DNA of 64,000 nt, from the NCBI RefSeq assembly GCF_022179645.1, contig NZ_BPRA01000008.1:1-64000 (forward strand), read 5' to 3'. This document shows positions 37,296-50,438 of the stretch, piece after piece. This stretch comes from Methylobacterium thuringiense (GTDB lineage Bacteria; Pseudomonadota; Alphaproteobacteria; Rhizobiales; Beijerinckiaceae). Under the pieces are notes generated by a model. That model saw nothing but the letters and a program-made list of their open reading frames with translations, ran no database searches and was not told the origin of the DNA. The position numbers and the translations under genes are program-made. The number at the start of each line of letters is the position of its first letter. Position 1 is the stretch's first letter.

Positions 37296-38177
37296 GTGAC
37301 CAAAACCGAGACCAGCGTCGCCGTCCCCGACGAAGGTCTCGCCTTCGCCTTCCGTCATTGCGAGCAGCTGGTCCGCGAGGGTGACCCCGACCGCTACTTC
37401 GCCACCTTGTTCGCACCCGCCGCCTTCCGGCCCCATCTCTTCGCCCTCGGCGCTTTCAGCCTCACCGTCGCTCGCGTGCGCGACGCGGCGTCGAACCCCA
37501 TGGCCGGCGAGATCCGCCTGCAATGGTGGCGCGACGCCCTCCAGGGCGAGGCGAGGGGGGACGTGAAGGCCAATCCCGTCGCGGCCGCCCTCGACGACGC
37601 CATCGTCAAGCGCCGGCTCGGCCGGCAGCCCTTCGTCGACCTGATCGATGCGCGGGTGTTCGATCTCTACGACGACCCGATGCCCCGGGTGAACGATCTC
37701 GAAGGCTATTGCGGCGAGACCGCCTCCGCCCTGATCCGCCTCGGCGGCCTCGTCCTCGCCGACGGCGCCGAGCCGGGAGGCGCGGCCGCCGCAGGCCATG
37801 CCGGCGTCGCCTACGGCGTCACCGGGCTGCTGCGGGCGCTGCCCTGGCACGCCCGCAACGGACAGGTCTACCTGCCGGCGGACCTGCTGCGCGAGAACGG
37901 CGTCACCCGCGAGGACATCGTATCGGGCCGCGGCGGCCCCGGGCTCGTGCGGGCCTGCGCCGAACTGCGCGCGCTCGCCCGCCGCCACCTCAAGGCCTGC
38001 GAATCGGCCCGCGCCACCATCGCGCCCGCCGCCCGGCCGGCCTTCCTGCCGGTCGCCCTCGTCGAGGGTTATCTCTCGGCCATGGAGCGGGCGAGTTACG
38101 ACCCGCTCAACACGACGATCGAGATGCCGCGCTGGCGCAGGCTCTGGCGGCTTTGGCGGGCGGCCAAGAGAGGGTGA
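37296..38177 (+). CDS. Squalene/phytoene synthase family protein, NDUFAF6-like
   Basis: A 293-residue protein of the trans-isoprenyl synthase fold. It has the C-terminal hallmarks QWWRDALQG and YDPMPRVNDLEGYCGETA plus GVTGLLRALPWHARNGQVYLP. The two Asp-rich motifs of true squalene/phytoene synthases (DxxxD) are degenerate: the first region reads VARVRDAASNPM and the second QVYLPADLL. That pattern is typical of the NDUFAF6 group, complex I assembly factors without known synthase activity. GTG 37296 has GAGG five bases upstream and is preferred over TTG 37272. Following the NDUFAF3 homologue by 10 bases is a strong context clue; involvement in carotenoid or hopanoid synthesis seems less likely. 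Confidence 0.78.
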   Translation: MTKTETSVAVPDEGLAFAFRHCEQLVREGDPDRYFATLFAPAAFRPHLFALGAFSLTVARVRDAASNPMAGEIRLQWWRDALQGEARGDVKANPVAAALDDAIVKRRLGRQPFVDLIDARVFDLYDDPMPRVNDLEGYCGETASALIRLGGLVLADGAEPGGAAAAGHAGVAYGVTGLLRALPWHARNGQVYLPADLLRENGVTREDIVSGRGGPGLVRACAELRALARRHLKACESARATIAPAARPAFLPVALVEGYLSAMERASYDPLNTTIEMPRWRRLWRLWRAAKRG

Positions 38178-38323
38178 CGCCGAGGCGCTTCGCCCGGCGA
38201 CGCGACGCGCAGGCGCAACACCCTCTGAATACATCATTAAGCGTCGTTGAGCGGCTTCCCGCGCTCTGCTAGCGATACTCCCAGGCCGGCTACAAGACCG
38301 CGCCGTCGGAGGAGCACGGCCCC

Positions 38324-40060
<1,737 letters not shown>

Positions 40061-40083
40061 CCGGCTGCCATGGCGGAAACGCA

Positions 40084-40114
40084 GGCCGTCCCGGATGATC
40101 CGGGGCGGCCTTTT
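40084..40114 (+). terminator. Intrinsic terminator after the lactate permease
   Basis: A 12-bp stem GGCCGTCCCGGA (40084-40095) / TCCGGGGCGGCC (40099-40110), with one T-G pair and a TGA loop, is followed by TTTT at 40111-40114. Confidence 0.85.
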
Positions 40115-40182
40115 CGTCTGTCCCATCATCGGGCCTCGCGCCCGTCCCTTTCCCCGCGCTCCGGCGCCCCCATCTCGAGACC

Positions 40183-40788
40183 ATGGGCATTCTCACTCGC
40201 ATCAGGCGCGGCACCCGCTGGGAACGCCTCGCCCTGCCGGCGATCGACACCGATCGCCTGCGCATCGCACCGCTGCACGCGGACATGGCCGAGGAGGTCC
40301 GCCGCCTGACCGACGATCCGGCGATCACCGGCGCGGTCGACTTCCTGCCCGAACGCGTCGGGATCGAGGATGCCCGCGGGCTGATCCGCGCGGCCGACAC
40401 CGGCCGCGACGTCTTCCTCGGCCTGCACGAGCGCGAGGACCGCAGCCTGGTCGGCATCGTCGGCGCGCATCTGCGGGCGCTGGAGGCGATCGAGATCGGC
40501 TACTGGATCGGCGGGTCGGCCCGCGGTCGCGGCTACGGCGCGGAGGGCGTCGGCGCCGTGGTGCGGGCGCTGGCCGGGGCCTATCCCCGCCGCGCGGTCG
40601 TCGCCGAATGCCGGCCGGAGAACGTCGCCTCCTGGAACATGCTGCACGGCCTCGGCTTCCGCCCCACCGGCGACGGCGGCCAGCGGCCGGGCCGCAAGCT
40701 CATGGTGTGGGACGTGAGGGATGCGCCGCAGGGCCATTCGGCCGGATCGGGCGGCACCGCAAGACCGGACGGCGCACGAGCGCGATAA
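40183..40788 (+). CDS. GNAT family N-acetyltransferase (RimJ/RimL-like)
   Basis: A 201-residue acetyl-CoA-dependent transferase. DTDRLRIAPLHADMAEEVRR opens the fold. IEIGYWIGGSARGRGYGAEG contains the beta4-beta5 region and the acetyl-CoA pyrophosphate loop (R-G-R-G-Y-G). AECRPENVASWNMLHGLGF is the RimJ/RimL-type signature. The last 25 residues are a Gly/Ala/Arg-rich tail of unclear value. Substrate unknown; relatives acetylate ribosomal protein N-termini or small molecules. Its stop lies 12 bases from the convergent trmFO stop. Confidence 0.85.
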   Translation: MGILTRIRRGTRWERLALPAIDTDRLRIAPLHADMAEEVRRLTDDPAITGAVDFLPERVGIEDARGLIRAADTGRDVFLGLHEREDRSLVGIVGAHLRALEAIEIGYWIGGSARGRGYGAEGVGAVVRALAGAYPRRAVVAECRPENVASWNMLHGLGFRPTGDGGQRPGRKLMVWDVRDAPQGHSAGSGGTARPDGARAR

Positions 40789-40800
40789 CCACCGTCGCGA

Positions 40801-42225
40801 TTACTCCGCAGCGCTCGGCAAAACCTCCCCCGACATCCAAGCCGCCAGATCCGCCCGCGCCCGATCGGTCAGCGCGCGCTTCTTCAGCGCCGCCTTCTCC
40901 GGTCCGCGCAGGCGCTTGCCGGTCTCGTTGCGCGGTATCCGGTCGAGCGGCGTGAACAGCCCGAAATTCACGTTCATCGGCTGGAACGACCGCGGCTTGC
41001 CGGCTTCTTCCTCGGCCGCAAGGTGCCCCCCGGTGATGTGGGCGATGAGGGAGCCGAGCGCCGTGGTCTGCGGCAGCGGCGCCAACGTACGGCCCTCGCG
41101 CTCGGCCACGGCATAGCGCCCGGCCATCAGGCCGATCGCAGCGCTCTCGACATAGCCCTCGCAGCCGGTGATCTGCCCGGCGAAGCGCAGGCGCGGCTCG
41201 GCCTTCAGGCGCAGAGTCGCGTCGAGGAGGCGCGGGCTGTCGAGATAGGTGTTGCGGTGGAGCCCGCCGAGGCGGGCGAACTCGGCGTTCTCCAAGCCCG
41301 GAATCGTGCGGAAGACGCGCACCTGCTCGGCATGCTTCAGCTTCGTCTGGAAGCCCACCATGTTGAACAGCGTGCCGAGTGCGTTGTCCTGGCGCAGCTG
41401 GACGATGGCGCAGGCCTTCACCGTCGGATCGTGCGGGTTGGTCAGCCCCACCGGCTTCATCGGGCCGTGGCGCAGGGTCTCGGGTCCGCGCTCGGCCATG
41501 ACCTCGATCGGCAGGCAACCGTCGAAATAGGGGGTCGAGGCCTCCCACTCCTTGAAGCTGGTCTTCTCGCCGGCGATCAGCGCCTGGATGAAGGCGTCGT
41601 ACTGCTCCCGGTCCATCGGGCAGTTGAGGTAGTCGGCCCCGGTGCCGCCCGGCCCGGCCTTGTCGTAGCGCGACTGGAACCACGCCTTGCCCATGTCGAT
41701 CGAGTCGCGATGCACGATCGGCGCGATGGCGTCGAAGAAGGCGAGGGATTCCGCGCCGGTCAGCCCGGCGATGGCCTCGGCCAGCGCCGGAGAGGTGAGG
41801 GGACCGGTGGCGACGATCACCTGATCCCAATCGGCCGGCGGCAGGCCGTCGATCTCTTCGCGACAGACCGTGACGTTGGGGTGCGCTTCGAGCGCGGCGG
41901 TGACGGCGGCGGCGAAGCCGTCGCGGTCGACGGCGAGCGCACCGCCGGCCGGCACCTGATGCGCGTCGGCCGCCCGCAGGATCAGCGAACCGAGGCTGCG
42001 CATCTCTTGGTGCAGCAGGCCGACGGCGTTGCCGTTGGCGTCGTCGGAGCGGAAGGAATTCGAGCAGACGAGCTCGGCCAGATCCTGCGAATGATGCGCA
42101 TCGGTGCGGCGCACGGGCCGCATTTCGTGCAGCACGGCGCGGTGGCCGACCTCGGCGATCTGCCAAGCGGCTTCGGAGCCTGCGAGGCCGCCGCCGATGA
42201 TATGAATGGGGTTCGATCCGGTCAT
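40801..42225 (-). CDS. trmFO: Folate/FAD-dependent tRNA (uracil-5-)-methyltransferase TrmFO
   Basis: Methylates U54 in the T loop of tRNAs using methylene-tetrahydrofolate and FADH2. The 474-residue product opens with the FAD dinucleotide fold [16 protein letters not shown]. It has [20 protein letters not shown] with [20 protein letters not shown] (catalytic Cys region), [13 protein letters not shown], and the GidA-like C-terminal [20 protein letters not shown]. Length matches the family and excludes the longer GidA/MnmG. ATG 42225 is taken; the upstream part of the open frame is arginine- and proline-rich. Confidence 0.94.
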   Translation of the reverse strand: MTGSNPIHIIGGGLAGSEAAWQIAEVGHRAVLHEMRPVRRTDAHHSQDLAELVCSNSFRSDDANGNAVGLLHQEMRSLGSLILRAADAHQVPAGGALAVDRDGFAAAVTAALEAHPNVTVCREEIDGLPPADWDQVIVATGPLTSPALAEAIAGLTGAESLAFFDAIAPIVHRDSIDMGKAWFQSRYDKAGPGGTGADYLNCPMDREQYDAFIQALIAGEKTSFKEWEASTPYFDGCLPIEVMAERGPETLRHGPMKPVGLTNPHDPTVKACAIVQLRQDNALGTLFNMVGFQTKLKHAEQVRVFRTIPGLENAEFARLGGLHRNTYLDSPRLLDATLRLKAEPRLRFAGQITGCEGYVESAAIGLMAGRYAVAEREGRTLAPLPQTTALGSLIAHITGGHLAAEEEAGKPRSFQPMNVNFGLFTPLDRIPRNETGKRLRGPEKAALKKRALTDRARADLAAWMSGEVLPSAAE

Positions 42226-42321
42226 GCGCCGGAATAGCGGATCGCGCCCCGGAGGATCAACGCCTCGCGGTTCGGTCGGCCGCACGGACGCCCGCAATGT
42301 CCCTTCAAAACCGCAAAGAAA

Positions 42322-43296
42322 TCAGTGCAGCTTGGGCCGCACGAGGTAGCGCTCGCGGTCGCCCGACATCACGGAGAGCGCGATGTCGGTGCCGTCCCGC
42401 CGCACGCTCAGCGGCACGCGCGCTCCCGCCTCGCCGAGCGCCCAGACCTGCCGCAGGAAACCGGCAAGGTCGGCGACGGGCTCACCGGCCACGGCCGAGA
42501 GGATGTCGCCGGGGCGAAGGTCCGCGGCCTGGGCCGGGCCGTCGTCGGCCAGCCCCATCACCACGACGCCGTCCTCGGTCTCGGTAGCGTAGAGGCCGAG
42601 CCAGGGCCGGGGCGGTCCGCTGGTGCGCCCCTGCAGGCGCAGCTCGTCGAGAATCGGCGGCAACAGGTCGATCGGCACGACCATGTTGATCGCCTGCGCC
42701 TTGCCCGAGCCGCCCTGCTGCAACTGCAGCGACCCGATGCCGAGGAGGTCGCCGTCCGGGCCGATCAGCGCCGTGCCGCCCCAATGCGGATGGGCAGGCG
42801 ACGTGAACAGCGCCTCGTCCAGCAGGTATTCCCAGTAGCCGGCGAATTCCTGGCGCGCGACGAGTTCGACCGCGACGCTGTGCCCGCGTCCGCCCGCACC
42901 GGCGACCACGGCCTTGTCGCCGACCTTCAGCGCCTCCGAATGACCGATCTTGAGGGCCGGCAGGTCGAGCCGGCCGAGGGCCTGCACCAGACCGAAACCG
43001 GTGGCCGCATCGTAGCCGACGACATGCGCCGGCAGCGAGCGGCCGTCATGGGTGGTGAGCCAGACGGATTCAGCCTCCGTGATCAGGTAGCCGACGGTGA
43101 GCACCAGCCCGTCTTCGCCGATGACCACACCGTTGCCGGCCCGCTCGGTGCCGAGCGTCTCGGCCGTGAAGGCCTCGGACGGTATGCGGCTCGACAGGGA
43201 CACGACCGAGGCGAGGGCCCGGTCGAGGTCGTAGCTGTAATCGGCGGGCTTGGGCTGCACGGAGGCGGGAATCCTGGAAGCGCCGCGGACGGCCAT
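42322..43296 (-). CDS. HtrA-like S1C protein with PDZ domain, catalytic triad lost
   Basis: A 324-residue protein with a trypsin-like domain (about 25-215) and one C-terminal PDZ domain (about 230-320, PWLGLYATETEDGVVVMG). The fold landmarks are present: GNGVVIGEDGLVLTVGYLIT, VVGYDAATGFGLVQ and HPHWGGTALIGPDGDLLGIG. Aligned by eye to HtrA/DegP, the three catalytic positions are replaced: His by Tyr70 (LTVGYLI for LTNxHV), Asp by Gly100 (DAATGFG for DxxTDLA), Ser by Trp172 (HPHWGG for NPGNSGG). It should be a non-catalytic scaffold or peptide binder. No signal peptide is visible, so it may be cytoplasmic, unusual for HtrA relatives. The frame is intact. ATG 43296 is the only good start. Confidence 0.83.
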   Translation of the reverse strand: MAVRGASRIPASVQPKPADYSYDLDRALASVVSLSSRIPSEAFTAETLGTERAGNGVVIGEDGLVLTVGYLITEAESVWLTTHDGRSLPAHVVGYDAATGFGLVQALGRLDLPALKIGHSEALKVGDKAVVAGAGGRGHSVAVELVARQEFAGYWEYLLDEALFTSPAHPHWGGTALIGPDGDLLGIGSLQLQQGGSGKAQAINMVVPIDLLPPILDELRLQGRTSGPPRPWLGLYATETEDGVVVMGLADDGPAQAADLRPGDILSAVAGEPVADLAGFLRQVWALGEAGARVPLSVRRDGTDIALSVMSGDRERYLVRPKLH

Positions 43297-43541
43297 GGGG
43301 AACGGACCTGGGCCTCCCTCCGGTGAGGTCGGCAGATAGCTTAGAGAGAATAGGGTCGGGAGGCCGGTTCCGACACCCGCCCCGTCACGATCCGGTCGCC
43401 GAACCGTCCCGGTTCGTTCGCACCGTCGCCCCGTGGCGCGCTGCCGCGGTCTCGGGTAAAGATGTTTCCAACGTTCCGCTTAGCGAACGGCAGGGCAGGA
43501 TCCGGCACACGCCATGTCACGCGACGAACAGGTGAAGACCC

Positions 43542-44093
43542 TTGCGTGACGATCCGACATTGCAGCGGCTCCTGCGCGAGATTGCCGCCGGGGACCAATC
43601 CGCACTCCGGGCGCTGTATGATCTCACCGCTCCGAAACTATTCGGCATCGTCCTCCGTATCCAACGCGACAGGAGCTTAGCCGAGGACGTGCTTCAGGAC
43701 GTCTACCTGAAGGTCTGGCAGGCGGCAGGCTCCTATGCCCCGGAGAACGGACGGCCGCTGCCGTGGCTCTGTGCCATCGCACGCAACCGCGCGATCGACG
43801 GTGTCCGGCGCAAGAGTGAGGTACAGGGTCCCGTGCACGAGGACGGCGAGGATTGGTTGGAGCGGCTGGCCGACCCTCGCTCCAGCGAAGGGGCGCTGCT
43901 CGACCGCGACGCATTGCGGGTCTGCCTCGGCCGCCTCGACGCGACCCAGGCCGAGTGCGTGATGCTGGCCTATTGCGAGGGCTGGTCGCGCGAGGAGTTG
44001 GCGCGCCGCCACGACAAGCCGGTCAACACCATCAAGACCTGGCTGCATCGCACGCTCGCCTCCCTCAAGGGCTGCCTGGAGGGCGCCCGATGA
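43542..44093 (+). CDS. ECF RNA polymerase sigma factor (SigK-like)
   Basis: A 183-residue group 4 sigma factor. Region 2 has ALYDLTAPKLFGIVLRI, AEDVLQDVYLKVWQAAGSY and PLPWLCAIARNRAIDGVRR; region 4 has LDATQAECVMLAYCEGWSREELARR and NTIKTWLHRTLASLKGCL, the recognition helix for the -35 element. The start is TTG 43542, after AGGTGAAG; no in-frame ATG or GTG upstream works. The stop overlaps the anti-sigma start (ATGA), so the pair is translationally coupled. With a RskA-type anti-sigma and a fasciclin gene close by, it resembles the ECF sigma-K type group linked to envelope stress. Confidence 0.91.
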   Translation: MRDDPTLQRLLREIAAGDQSALRALYDLTAPKLFGIVLRIQRDRSLAEDVLQDVYLKVWQAAGSYAPENGRPLPWLCAIARNRAIDGVRRKSEVQGPVHEDGEDWLERLADPRSSEGALLDRDALRVCLGRLDATQAECVMLAYCEGWSREELARRHDKPVNTIKTWLHRTLASLKGCLEGAR

Positions 44094-44800
44094 GCGCCGG
44101 CCCGTTCGATACCGACCGCGACTTTCGTGCTGCCGAGTACGTGATCGGCACCCTGCCCGCCGATGAGCGCGCGGTGGTGGAAGCCGAGATCCGGACGGAC
44201 CCGGTCACAGAGGCCTACGTGCGAGACTGGGAGCGCCGGCTCGCGCCGCTGAGCCTCGCCGTCCCGGAGGAGAACCCGCCGCCGCGCCTCTGGGGCGCGA
44301 TCGTCCAGGCCTTGCCGGGACCGTCGGCGATCGCAAGGCCGGCCAACGACAACCGCATCGCCGCGTTGTCGGGCCAGGTCCGGCGCTGGCGCTTGGCCTC
44401 GGCCGGCGCCGGGCTGATCGCGGCCGGGCTCGCTCTGTTCGTCGCGGTGGGGCCGCGCATGCCGGCGCCCGATTCCGCCGGCCGCTACGTCGCCGTCGTC
44501 ACCAGTGCCGGCGACCTGCCGGCGCTGATCGTCAGCGTCGACACGAGCACCGGCACGGCGCAGGTGCGCCCGGTGGCCGCGAAGGCGCCGGACGGCCGCA
44601 GCCTCGAGCTCTGGTTCATCGGCGCGGACAAGACCCCGAAGACGCTCGGCCTCGTCGGCACGGGCGCGAGCCGGATCGCGCTCCCGGCCGGCGCCGGCAG
44701 CGACGGCCTCATCGCGGTTTCGGTCGAGCCGCAGGGTGGCTCCCCCACCGGCCAGCCGACCGGGCAGGTCGTCTATACCGGCAAGTTGATCCGCGACTGA
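44090..44800 (+). CDS. Anti-sigma factor, RskA/anti-sigma-K family
   Basis: A 236-residue single-pass membrane protein that should hold the adjacent ECF sigma factor inactive. The cytoplasmic anti-sigma domain starts AEYVIGTLPADERAVVEAEI (residues about 14-33). One transmembrane helix at about 101-120 (ASAGAGLIAAGLALFVAVG) leads to the periplasmic RskA domain with LELWFIGADKTPKTLGLVG and IAVSVEPQGGSPTGQPTG, a hallmark of RskA-type proteins. The start overlaps the sigma factor stop by four bases. Release is normally by proteolysis after an envelope signal; no protease gene is adjacent. Confidence 0.9.
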   Translation: MSAGPFDTDRDFRAAEYVIGTLPADERAVVEAEIRTDPVTEAYVRDWERRLAPLSLAVPEENPPPRLWGAIVQALPGPSAIARPANDNRIAALSGQVRRWRLASAGAGLIAAGLALFVAVGPRMPAPDSAGRYVAVVTSAGDLPALIVSVDTSTGTAQVRPVAAKAPDGRSLELWFIGADKTPKTLGLVGTGASRIALPAGAGSDGLIAVSVEPQGGSPTGQPTGQVVYTGKLIRD

Positions 44801-44962
44801 TTTCTTCGCCGAGCGGTCGGACCTGTTGCGAAGCCCCTTCACGGGCGCCTGTAGCAGCGAAGCTTCGCGGCGCTTGTGCTGCGCCCTGGTATCAGGGTTC
44901 GCCGTCGCTTTAGCCGTCCTGGGACGAGTTCCCAGGCATCCGACCAAATCCGCAAAAGGAAA

Positions 44963-44990
44963 CCCCGGCTCTCGCGAGCCGGGGCGGTTT
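44963..44990. terminator. Bidirectional terminator between anti-sigma and fasciclin genes
   Basis: CCCCGGCTC (44963-44971) and GAGCCGGGG (44976-44984) form a perfect 9-bp stem with a TCGC loop. On the plus strand CGGTTTTC follows; on the minus strand TTTCCTTTT follows, so it can serve both converging genes. Two further small hairpins (44884-44897 and 44918-44936) precede it. Confidence 0.8.
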
Positions 44991-45015
44991 TCGTCGTGCT
45001 GCGATCCGGTTCGGA

Positions 45016-45576
45016 TCAGGGCTGCAGGACGCCGTTGATGACGTGGATGACGCCGTTCGACTGCATCACGTTGGCGATGGTGACGGTGGCGGTGTTGCCC
45101 TTGGCGTCGGTCACGAAGACCTTCTTGCCCTTGGTCTGCACGGTGAGCGGCTCGCCCTGCACGGTCTTGATCGTGCCCTGTCCGCCGCCTTCCTTGGCCA
45201 CCGCCGCCAGGTCCTTGGCGGTCAGGGTGCCGGGAACGACGTGATAGGTCAGGATCGCAGTGAGGGTGGCCTTGTTCTCGGGCTTCACCAGGGTCTCGAC
45301 GGTGCCGGCCGGCAGCTTGGCGAAGGCGGCGTTGGTCGGTGCGAACACCGTGAACGGGCCGGGGCCGGACAGCGTGTCGACGAGGCCGGCGGCCTTCACG
45401 GCGGCGACGAGCGTGGTGTGATCCTTCGAGTTCACCGCGTTCTCGACGATGGTCTTCGAGGCGTACATCGGCGCGCCGCCGACCATCGGGTTCTTGGCGA
45501 AGGCGGCGACGGGCATGGCAGCGCCGAGGGCGAGCGAGAGTGCGATGGCGGCGATGCGCTGGGGTGCACGGATCAT
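45016..45576 (-). CDS. Secreted fasciclin (FAS1) domain protein
   Basis: A 186-residue exported protein with a signal peptide (MIRAPQRIAAIALSLALGAA, cleavage near AFA|KN at about residue 28) and a single FAS1 domain. The H1 motif is FTVFAPTNAAFAKLPAGTVE, followed by LTYHVVPGTLTAKD, and the H2 motif VIHVINGVLQP forms the C-terminus. FAS1 domains mediate adhesion. AGGAGG seven bases before ATG 45576 fixes the start. Fasciclin genes often neighbour SigK-type ECF/RskA pairs, so control by the adjacent sigma factor is likely, though the genes converge and a separate promoter is needed. Confidence 0.92.
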   Translation of the reverse strand: MIRAPQRIAAIALSLALGAAMPVAAFAKNPMVGGAPMYASKTIVENAVNSKDHTTLVAAVKAAGLVDTLSGPGPFTVFAPTNAAFAKLPAGTVETLVKPENKATLTAILTYHVVPGTLTAKDLAAVAKEGGGQGTIKTVQGEPLTVQTKGKKVFVTDAKGNTATVTIANVMQSNGVIHVINGVLQP

Positions 45577-45712
45577 GGGTAGTCCTCCTGTTCGACGCCC
45601 GGTTGTCCGGGGTTCAGGCGTCGTTACGGGCGCAGGAGGCCTAAAGTTTCGCGCGATCCCATCGCGTCCGAGAAAATAGTCTTCGCCGCACCACCGGGGC
45701 CGGACTGCGCGC

Positions 45713-45750
45713 AAAGAAAAGCCGTCCGACCCCGAGGGATCGAACGGCTT
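45713..45750 (-). terminator. Terminator for the outer-membrane protein gene
   Basis: On the minus strand AAGCCGTTCGATCC pairs with GGGTCGGACGGCTT (14 pairs, two of them G-T) around a CTCG loop, followed by TTCTTT. It lies about 47 bases after the stop of the minus-strand gene at 45797. A second 10-bp hairpin (45767-45789) sits between them. Confidence 0.8.
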
Positions 45751-45796
45751 GTCCTCGTTGCCGAGTCGGGACGCCCAGGGGGCGTCCCGGTTCGGA

Positions 45797-46810
45797 TCAA
45801 TACTTGCGGACGATCGGGGCCGGGGCCGGAGCCGGAGCCGGGCTGTACAGCGGGACGATGATGCGGACCCAGCCTTCGGTGTTCTCGATGTCGCGGCTGC
45901 GGCCGGTGGCATCGACGAAGCGGGCCTGGGTCACGACGTCGCGAGCGACGTAGGCCTGGGCGGTGAAGAGGCCGAAGTCGTAGCCAACGAGACCACCGAG
46001 GGCGAAGCGACCCTGGCGACCGACGATGCTGGCGGCGTTGCCGACGTTGACGGTGCCGTAGCCGATGGCGCCGAACTCGAACTTGGGCTTGCCTTCGTTG
46101 AAGAGGTCGAACTTCTTCGTGGCGGTCAGGTCGAGGTTCAGCGAGTCCGAGATCACGAACGGACCGCGGGTGTTGCCGAAGCCGGCGACGTTCGCTCCGT
46201 CAAAGCGGCCGGGCGAGTCGTAGAAGTTGCCGGTCAGGTTGGCGGTGAGGTTGTAGCCATCGCCGGTGTACGAAGCAGCGATGCCGGCGCGGTAGGTGTT
46301 GGAAGCGAGCTGCGAGAGCACCGGAGCGCCGACGAAGGCGCCGTTGTTCTGGACGAGGACGCCGCGATCGCCGTTCAGGTCGTTGAGGTAGACACCGCCG
46401 AGGACCGACACGCCGAAGTTGCCGCCGAGATCGAAGGCCCAGATGCCGCCGACGAAGGTGCCGACGCTGATCGAGAGATCCTTGATGCCGGTCGGGCCGC
46501 CGTTACGGCCGAAGGCGAAGACGGTCGGGGGAGCGACGAGGAGCTCGATGCGGCCGCCGAGCGGAACGAACGGGGTGGCCCAGACGAGGACCGGCACGTT
46601 GACGGCGACGTCGACCGGGCTGTTCACGACCGGCGCGTCGGGCGAACGGTAGACGAAGGTGTTCAGGGCGTAGACGCCCTCGGGGAGCGGCGCACCGGTG
46701 GCGAGACCGACCTGCTCACCGGGAACGGTGGTGGTCTGGGCCTGGGCGGCGGTAGCGGTCAGTCCGGCGGTGAGCGCGAGGGCTCCTGCAGCAAGCCAGT
46801 TCTTCATCAT
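45797..46810 (-). CDS. Outer-membrane beta-barrel protein (SphA/MetA-pathway type)
   Basis: A 337-residue exported protein with a signal peptide (MMKNWLAAGALALTAGLTAT, cleavage at AQA|QTT). The mature part is rich in alternating aromatic/Gly beta strands, for example YRAGIAASYTGDGYNLTANL and FALGGLVGYDFGLFTAQAY. It starts with the PGEQVGLATGAPLPEGVYALN segment, typical of the MetA-pathway-of-phenol-degradation/SphA transporter family. A Pro-Ala repeat (APAPAPAPIV) near the C-terminus is unusual. ATG 46810 has GGAAGGA eight bases upstream. It probably forms an outer-membrane channel for a hydrophobic solute; substrate unknown. Codon use is strongly biased, suggesting high expression. Confidence 0.82.
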   Translation of the reverse strand: MMKNWLAAGALALTAGLTATAAQAQTTTVPGEQVGLATGAPLPEGVYALNTFVYRSPDAPVVNSPVDVAVNVPVLVWATPFVPLGGRIELLVAPPTVFAFGRNGGPTGIKDLSISVGTFVGGIWAFDLGGNFGVSVLGGVYLNDLNGDRGVLVQNNGAFVGAPVLSQLASNTYRAGIAASYTGDGYNLTANLTGNFYDSPGRFDGANVAGFGNTRGPFVISDSLNLDLTATKKFDLFNEGKPKFEFGAIGYGTVNVGNAASIVGRQGRFALGGLVGYDFGLFTAQAYVARDVVTQARFVDATGRSRDIENTEGWVRIIVPLYSPAPAPAPAPIVRKY

Positions 46811-47354
46811 TTTCTCATTCCTTCCCAAGGATTTCAGGCGTCCGCCCCGTAGCCTTGAACACGACTTGGTCAGTACCTCGCTTTGCTTCGCGGGTTCTGT
46901 TCCGTCGCCTCAAGCGCCCCCTTACGGCCTCACCTCATGTCTCAACGATGGGAACTATTCTACACTCCGATCCGGAAGGACAGAGCTTTGCCGTTCCGCT
47001 GGGCAGTTGCAGATCCACCGTTGCCCAAAAGCCGCATTTTTGCCGCGGGGCAACAGAGCGTTTTGGCAGCTTTACTGCAGCGCAACAGACGCCTCGGAGG
47101 CCTGCGCTCGGCAAAATAGCGCATCGGGATCAAAGCTTTGCCGTAAGACACCGATACGGGTGCAACCGGCATCGAGGGAGGGACGGTTGCGCAAGCTGCC
47201 GTTTCCGCGGATCGGGCGCCCGCTCGGCCGGACACGTGGCCATGGCCACGAAACCGAGAATCGGGGCAACGCGACCGGCTCTCGCGAGGCTGTACCCGCA
47301 GAATCGGTTCGGCTGCCGCGACCGACTCCAGTCGAATCGCGCCGGCGCATCGAA
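46811..47354. other. Gene-free region upstream of the outer-membrane protein gene
   Basis: These 544 bases lie between the start of the outer-membrane protein gene and the stop of uvrA, both on the minus strand. GC is lower than in flanking genes (many TTTT/AAAA stretches), fitting a long promoter/leader for a highly expressed porin. Short frames on both strands lack ribosome binding sites and protein-like composition. A TAGAAT hexamer on the minus strand near 46956 could be a -10 box but no convincing -35 partner is spaced correctly. Confidence 0.4.

Positions 47355-50438
<3,084 letters not shown>

Noticed and set aside
37296-38177. Phytoene or squalene synthase in pigment or hopanoid synthesis
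   Set aside because: The Asp-rich catalytic motifs are degraded and the gene follows an NDUFAF3 homologue in the secDF operon, so an NDUFAF6-like role fits better.
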